Shown piece after piece: positions 23,140 through 26,793 of a stretch of DNA of 26,793 bases. The DNA lies in NCBI GenBank assembly GCA_044508215.1, contig JBIQID010000026.1, positions 1 through 26,793 on the forward strand, written 5' to 3'. Position 1 is the first letter of the stretch. Every line of letters begins with the position of its first letter. Made by a program: the position numbers and the translations under genes. The notes below the pieces were generated by a model that ran no database searches, was not told where the DNA came from, and saw only the letters and a program-made list of their open reading frames with translations. Source of the DNA: JAEZFI01 sp044508215. GTDB lineage: Bacteria; Actinomycetota; Acidimicrobiia; Acidimicrobiales; Microtrichaceae.

Positions 23140-23961
23140 GTGGCCGAAACTGAGCCGGAGCTGGCCCGGCCGATCGGCCTCTTCGATTCGGGGTTCGGGG
23201 GGCTGACCGTCGCCCGGGCGGTGATGGACCTGGTGCCCTGGGAGCCCATCGTCTACCTCGGCGACACCCATCGGTACCCCTACGGGCCCCGCCCCGCCGA
23301 GGAGGTGCGCCGGTTCGCGCACCAGATCGCGCGGACGCTGGTGGAGGACCACGGGGCGAGGTGCCTGGTGGTGGCGTGCAACACCGCGGCGGCAGTCGCG
23401 CTCGAGTCGCTCAGGGAGCGGTTCGACGTGCCGGTGGTGGGCGTGATCGAGCCAGGTGTGAAGGCGCTCGCCGCCGCCACCCGCTCCGGGCGCGTCGCGG
23501 TGATCGGCACGCTCGGCACCGTGCGGTCCGGCGCCTACCAGCAGGCCGTCGCCCGGTTGGCCCCCGACCTGTCGCTCACGGCCGTGGCGTGCCCGGGCTT
23601 CGTCGAGTTCGTGGAGCGAGGGGAGACCGACTCCGAGCAGGTCCGCGTGCTCGCGGAACGACTGCTCGCCCCGGTGGTGGACGCGGGCGTCGACGCGCTG
23701 CTCTTGGGCTGCACCCACTATCCGTACCTCGCCCGCACCATCAGCGACGTGGTGGGTCGCGGGGTGGTGCTCGTGTCGAGCGCGGATGAGACCGCGTTCG
23801 CGCTGCGCTCGCAGCTCGGCGGTGCGGTGCCGCCGTCGGCCGAGCGTGCGCCGGCGACGTTCCTGACCACCGGCGACGTGGAGTGGTTCACCGACATGGG
23901 TGGCCGCCTCCTCGGTCCGGAGCTGGACGGCGCCGCGCGCGTGGAGCTGCCCGGGCTCTGA
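23140..23961 (+). CDS. murI: glutamate racemase
   Basis: The 273-residue enzyme has all MurI motifs: IGLFDSGFGGLTV (Asp16, Ser17), YLGDTHRYPYGPR, the first catalytic cysteine in VVACNTAAA (Cys80), IEPGVKA, VIGTLGTVRSGAY, and the second catalytic cysteine in LLGCTHYPYL (Cys191). It interconverts L- and D-glutamate for peptidoglycan in the cytoplasm. The GTG at 23140 gives the normal length; the region upstream in frame is foreign to the family. The start has only a weak ribosome site, in keeping with reading through from the diiron gene eight bases before. In M. tuberculosis the gene also sits near mec-cysM and just before Rv1339 and rph. Confidence 0.96.
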   Translation: MAETEPELARPIGLFDSGFGGLTVARAVMDLVPWEPIVYLGDTHRYPYGPRPAEEVRRFAHQIARTLVEDHGARCLVVACNTAAAVALESLRERFDVPVVGVIEPGVKALAAATRSGRVAVIGTLGTVRSGAYQQAVARLAPDLSLTAVACPGFVEFVERGETDSEQVRVLAERLLAPVVDAGVDALLLGCTHYPYLARTISDVVGRGVVLVSSADETAFALRSQLGGAVPPSAERAPATFLTTGDVEWFTDMGGRLLGPELDGAARVELPGL

Positions 23962-23981
23962 GGGCGCGCCGCCCTCAGAGC
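23955..23981. terminator. strong hairpin at the end of murI
   Basis: GCTCTGAGGGC (23955-23965) pairs perfectly with GCCCTCAGAGC (23971-23981) over a five-base loop; the murI stop codon lies inside the left arm. It separates murI from the convergent SGNH gene, which ends 36 bases further on. An 11-pair GC-rich stem without T-run fits actinobacterial terminators. Confidence 0.65.
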
Positions 23982-24016
23982 GCCCTCAGCGCGCCGAGGT
24001 GCGTTCCTCGGGCCGG

Positions 24017-25189
24017 TCAGCTCGTCCCGTCGCCCGTGCCTGCTCCCGCGCCCGCGCCGCCCCCGCCCGCGTCGGGTTCCGGACCAGGCGGTGGGGCCGG
24101 GGGCTCGGTGACCGGAGGCTGCGGGTCCTGACCGGACCCGTTGCCCGGGACCACCCCGGGATCGGTGGGCTGTTCCGATGCGGGCGGCTCGGTCGTCGGT
24201 GGCGCGGTCGCCCTCGGGACGCGTCGGCGAGGTGTCGTGGTGGCGGTGTTCCGCCGGCGGGAGGTCTCGCCCTTCCCGCTGCCGGACGGCACCGACCCCT
24301 TCGTCACGATCTCCGGCTCGGCCGGGTTCGGCGCAGGCACCACGTCGGCGAGCCGCGTCACCTTCCTCACGCCACGTGCGACGAACCGCGCGTACACCTC
24401 GGAGCCCTCGGGGGTGAGGTGGAGGTCGTCGTAGCCGGTCCAGCCGTCGCTGTTCTGCCAGATGGTGTTCCAGTCGAGCAGCACGAGGTTCCGGTGCACC
24501 TCGGCGGCGGAGCGCAGCACGGTGTTCACCTCGACCTGCTCGGGCTCGTACTCGCCGACGGTCAACCAGATCACGTGGTCGACCTCGGCGAGCACCGTCA
24601 TCGCCTCCTCGACCTCCGCCGCGAACGCGACCTCGTCGCCGTTGTAGTTGTTGCCCAGGTTGAGCACCACGACCTCACCGAGCTGGTCGGATCGCTTGCG
24701 GAGCACCTCGATCGCCTCCGGGAGGAACCGGCCGACGCGGGTGTCGGCGACGAGGGACCAGGCGGGGAGGTGCTCGGGCAGGAACGGCGCCGCGGCCTGC
24801 AGGACCGAGTCGCCCACGACCACCAGCCGGTTGCTCACCACGCGCTGGTGGTCGCCGCGGGTGATCCCGTGGGGGCCGGTGATCAACCCGCCTGGCTCGT
24901 CGAGGCGGCCCGACGCGTCGGGTTCGTCCAGCTCGGGCTCGGGGACGTCGCCGTCGTGGGTGGTGGGAGCGAGCGCGACCTCCCCGAGGGAGTCGGTGTG
25001 CCCCATCACCACCCAGGCAGCGGTGCAGAGCACGAGCAGGCCGAGCCCGTAGGCGATGCGGCGCAACCGGCGTCGGCGCGCGCGGCGACGTACCGCACGC
25101 CGCTCGGCCCTGTTCGCCGGCGGCGGGGGAGGGTCGAGGATGGGGGGCGGCACCACCGGCAGATCGGTCGTGGTGTCCGGAGCGGGCAC
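24017..25189 (-). CDS. membrane-anchored SGNH/GDSL hydrolase-like protein
   Basis: A protein of about 390 residues. A Pro-rich, then Arg-rich N-terminus (RRAVRRRARRRRLRR) precedes one membrane helix (about 45-62); the rest should face outward. The SGNH blocks are visible: VVVGDSVLQ (GDS 126-128), VLNLGNNYNG (179-181) and YDDLHLTPEGSEVYARF with Asp254 and His257. Such domains occur in extracellular esterases and in OatA-type O-acetyltransferases that modify cell-wall glycans; here no acyltransferase membrane domain is joined. The last 100 residues are a low-complexity Pro/Thr tail ending in a Gly/Ala run. The GTG at 25189 is the best start, but no spaced ribosome site supports it; later GTGs at 25156 and 25153 are possible. 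Confidence 0.75.
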   Translation of the reverse strand: MPAPDTTTDLPVVPPPILDPPPPPANRAERRAVRRRARRRRLRRIAYGLGLLVLCTAAWVVMGHTDSLGEVALAPTTHDGDVPEPELDEPDASGRLDEPGGLITGPHGITRGDHQRVVSNRLVVVGDSVLQAAAPFLPEHLPAWSLVADTRVGRFLPEAIEVLRKRSDQLGEVVVLNLGNNYNGDEVAFAAEVEEAMTVLAEVDHVIWLTVGEYEPEQVEVNTVLRSAAEVHRNLVLLDWNTIWQNSDGWTGYDDLHLTPEGSEVYARFVARGVRKVTRLADVVPAPNPAEPEIVTKGSVPSGSGKGETSRRRNTATTTPRRRVPRATAPPTTEPPASEQPTDPGVVPGNGSGQDPQPPVTEPPAPPPGPEPDAGGGGAGAGAGTGDGTS

Positions 25190-25257
25190 CTCTCCATTGT
25201 GGTCGACGTTTCCCTCGGCGCATCGGTCGGGCCTGCTGAGGTCGTGCTCGTCGTCGG

Positions 25258-25263
25258 TAGCCT
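25258..25263 (+). promoter_or_regulatory. candidate -10 box (TAGCCT) for the riboswitch-gdx transcript
   Basis: TAGCCT would start the transcript near 25270, about 20 bases before the aptamer. The hexamer equals that at 3477. Confidence 0.3.
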
Positions 25264-25290
25264 CCGACGTGGCGCGCCGGCCAGCGGCGT

Positions 25291-25337
25291 CGCTGCCGAC
25301 GAGGGTGCCCCGTACCGGCAGGAGCGAAGACGGGCTC
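25291..25337 (+). promoter_or_regulatory. guanidine-III (ykkC-III) riboswitch
   Basis: The leader of the exporter gene closely follows the guanidine-III aptamer as I recall it from Thermobifida fusca: CCGACGAGGGTGCCCCGTAC, then CGGCAGGAGCGAAGACGGGC. CTGCCG (25293-25298) pairs with CGGCAG (25316-25321), and the loop stretch GCCCCGT (25307-25313) can pair with ACGGGC (25330-25335) to form the class-defining pseudoknot. The ribosome site AGGAGG (25338-25343) follows at once, so guanidinium binding probably controls translation by changing access to it. The gene downstream is a guanidinium exporter, the expected target. Confidence 0.85.
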
Positions 25338-25348
25338 AGGAGGACACC

Positions 25349-25669
25349 ATGTCGTGGCTGCTGTTGATCGTCGCGGGCCTGCTCGAGGTGGGCTGGGCGA
25401 CCGCGCTGCCGTCGACCCAGGGGTTGACGCGGCTCGGACCGACCGTCGTGTTCCTCGGACTTCTGGCAGGGAGCATGTTCCTGTTGGCGAAGGCGACCGA
25501 GGAGATCCCGATCGGGACGGCCTACGGGGTGTGGGTGGGCATCGGTGCCGTGGGTGCGGCGGTGGTCGGCATGGTGGCCGACGGCGATCCGGCGACACCG
25601 GTCCGCATCGGGCTGCTCGCCATGCTCATCGCTGCGATCGTGGGGCTGAAGGTCACCGGGAGCGAGTGA
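25349..25669 (+). CDS. gdx: guanidinium exporter, Gdx/SugE type (SMR family)
   Basis: A 106-residue four-helix small multidrug resistance protein. MSWLLLIVAGLLEVGWATAL carries the central Glu13 and Trp16; Ser42, Tyr59 and Trp62 (GTAYGVWVGIGAVGA) match the Gdx subgroup that swaps guanidinium for protons, as distinct from EmrE-like multidrug pumps. It works as an antiparallel dimer in the membrane. The ATG at 25349 has AGGAGG six bases upstream. A guanidine-III riboswitch directly in front confirms the substrate. No second SMR subunit gene is adjacent. It stands between the divergent SGNH gene and the Rv1339-like gene and breaks the murI-to-rph order. Confidence 0.93.
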   Translation: MSWLLLIVAGLLEVGWATALPSTQGLTRLGPTVVFLGLLAGSMFLLAKATEEIPIGTAYGVWVGIGAVGAAVVGMVADGDPATPVRIGLLAMLIAAIVGLKVTGSE

Positions 25670-25688
25670 AGCCGGAGGGCGGCACGGG

Positions 25689-25694
25689 TACGGT
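25689..25694 (+). promoter_or_regulatory. candidate -10 box (TACGGT) for a leaderless transcript
   Basis: TACGGT ends 6 bases before the ATG at 25701, so transcription should start on or next to the start codon. No ribosome site precedes that ATG. Confidence 0.45.
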
Positions 25695-25700
25695 GCCCAC

Positions 25701-26432
25701 ATGGCGCTCACCCTCACCGTGCTGGGTTCATCGGGCACCTACGCCGGACCGGGCAACGCCTGCTCCGGCTACCTGGTCACCGCCGGCGAGGCGCGGATCC
25801 TGGTGGACTGCGGCCCGGGCACCCTCGCACGCCTGGGCGAGCACCTGGACCCGGCAGCCCTCGACGCGGTGGTGATCTCCCACTCGCACCCGGACCACTG
25901 GCTGGAGCTGCCGGTGCTCCGCAACGCGCTGAAGTACGTGCTGGGGCGCGAAGGGCTGGACGTCTACGGCACGGCCGAGACCCGCGCACTCGCCGAGCAG
26001 CTGATCGAGGAGATGGAGCCGACGATCCACTGGCACGTCGTCAGCGCGGGTGACGAGTTCGCGATCGGCGAGGCGCGCGTGCGAACGGCACGGACCGACC
26101 ACCCGCCCGAGACGCTCTCGCTGCGCATCGATCACGCCGACCGGTCGCTCGTCTACTCGGCCGACACCGGCCCGGGCTGGGACATGGGCGCCCTCGGCGA
26201 CGGGATCGACCTCGCGCTGGTGGAGGCCACGTACCTCGACGACGCGATGACCGGCGGCGTCCACCTGTCCGCTGCGCAGGCGGGCCGCATCGCCCGGAAG
26301 GCCGGCGCCGGCGCCCTGGTGCTGACACACCTGCTGCCGGGAGCTGACGCAGACGAGTACCGGCGTGCGGCGAGCGAGACCTATGGTGCGCCGGTCCACG
26401 TCGCCGAGCCCGGAGCCACCTTCACCCCATGA
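25701..26432 (+). CDS. metallo-beta-lactamase-fold hydrolase, Rv1339 type
   Basis: A 243-residue protein opening LTVLGSSGTYAGPGNACSGYLV, with the metal motif HSHPDH (61-66), a later His in TARTDHPPETLSLRI, the acidic ligand in YSADTG and a final His in LVLTHLLPG. The gene order and sequence match M. tuberculosis Rv1339, reported as an atypical class II cAMP phosphodiesterase; RNase Z-like nucleases share the fold, but this protein lacks their exosite arm. Activity on cyclic nucleotides is therefore likely but unproven here. The ATG at 25701 is probably leaderless. The last codons overlap the rph start as ATGA, so the two are translationally coupled. Confidence 0.88.
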   Translation: MALTLTVLGSSGTYAGPGNACSGYLVTAGEARILVDCGPGTLARLGEHLDPAALDAVVISHSHPDHWLELPVLRNALKYVLGREGLDVYGTAETRALAEQLIEEMEPTIHWHVVSAGDEFAIGEARVRTARTDHPPETLSLRIDHADRSLVYSADTGPGWDMGALGDGIDLALVEATYLDDAMTGGVHLSAAQAGRIARKAGAGALVLTHLLPGADADEYRRAASETYGAPVHVAEPGATFTP

Positions 26433-26793
26433 GACCAGACGGCCGCCGTCCGAACGAGCTGCGCCCCATCACCTTCGAGCGGGACTTCACGAGCGCCGCG
26501 CACGGCTCGGTCCTCGTGTCGTTCGGCGGGACCCGGGTGCTGTGCACCGCCCTGGTCGACGAGGACGTGCCCCGGTGGATGAGGGGCAACGGGAAGGGCT
26601 GGGTCACCGCCGAGTACTCGATGCTCCCGGGCGCATCTCCCGAGCGGATCCGCCGCGAGCGGAAGGGTCCCAAGGGCCGCACGCAGGAGATCGAGCGGTT
26701 GATCGGCCGCTCGCTGCGCAACGTGGTCGACATGGTGGTGCTCGGCGAGCGCCAGGTGGTGGTCGACTGCGACGTGCTCCAGGCCGACGGCGG
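26429..26793 (+). CDS. rph: ribonuclease PH, N-terminal part
   Basis: The right edge cuts the gene after 121 codons. The protein begins MRPDGRRPNELRPITFERDF, then HGSVLVSFGGTRVLCTALVDEDVPRWMRGNGKGWVTAEYSMLPGA and RKGPKGRTQEIERLIGRSLRNVVD, ending in VVVDCDVLQADG; all are standard RNase PH segments. The enzyme trims the 3' ends of tRNA precursors with phosphate, as a ring-shaped hexamer. The ATG overlaps the stop of the preceding gene by four bases, as part of the conserved murI-Rv1339-rph neighbourhood. A RdgB/HAM1-type gene often follows beyond the edge. Confidence 0.95.
   Translation, partial: MRPDGRRPNELRPITFERDFTSAAHGSVLVSFGGTRVLCTALVDEDVPRWMRGNGKGWVTAEYSMLPGASPERIRRERKGPKGRTQEIERLIGRSLRNVVDMVVLGERQVVVDCDVLQADG

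Noticed and set aside
24017..25738. An N-terminal extension of the SGNH protein up to 25738.
   Set aside because: The added 180 residues are low-complexity and run through the riboswitch and gdx gene on the other strand, so the start at 25189 is preferred.
1..26793. CRISPR arrays, insertion sequences, prophage or tRNA genes.
   Set aside because: No regularly spaced repeats, transposase or integrase motifs, or tRNA cloverleaf were noticed on reading both strands.

Overview
The window is high-GC DNA in which nearly every frame stays open by chance, so genes were picked by protein motifs, overlaps and start signals. The gene content and the repeated TACGCT-like -10 boxes, several directly in front of start codons, suggest an actinobacterium. 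The protein sequences look most like class Acidimicrobiia (an Iamia/Ilumatobacter-type organism); that placement is inference from protein flavour and not a database result.

Region 1 (1-15450) is a surface-polysaccharide locus. It holds a partial Wzz-type chain-length protein, two lipoproteins (a DUF1996 protein and an alpha/beta-hydrolase-like protein) and a GT25 glycosyltransferase on the minus strand. A His-rich lipoprotein translationally coupled to an O-antigen ligase/polymerase, two GT4-type and two GT2-type glycosyltransferases and a WecG/TagA transferase follow. A Wzx-type flippase diverges from a polyprenyl-phosphate sugar-1-phosphate transferase. The housekeeping smpB gene sits next, then a GDP-L-fucose synthase gene. 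Together they give nearly all parts of a Wzx/Wzy-type pathway: initiating transferase, chain-extending transferases, flippase, polymerase/ligase and length control.

Region 2 (15462-26793) follows a gene order known from mycobacteria (mec-cysO-cysM-rhomboid-murI-Rv1339-rph in M. tuberculosis), but interrupted. Mec and CysM are adjacent and the sulfur-carrier gene cysO is absent between them. Between cysM and murI lie three paralogous secreted or anchored proteins of a family I cannot name, then a TetR regulator divergent from a diiron ferritin-like protein. Between murI and the Rv1339-like metallo-beta-lactamase-fold gene lie a membrane-anchored SGNH hydrolase and a guanidinium exporter (Gdx/SugE) preceded by a sequence matching the guanidine-III (ykkC-III) riboswitch. 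The window ends inside rph.

The observations most worth following are the three-paralogue cluster with its shared upstream element and nested inverted repeat, the missing cysO, the riboswitch-exporter pair, the twin TetR operator-like sites, and a 37-base palindromic repeat found in two intergenic gaps 13.5 kb apart. No rRNA, tRNA, CRISPR array, insertion sequence or phage gene was seen. No stretch over 300 bases lacks a gene; the largest gap is 12008-12300.
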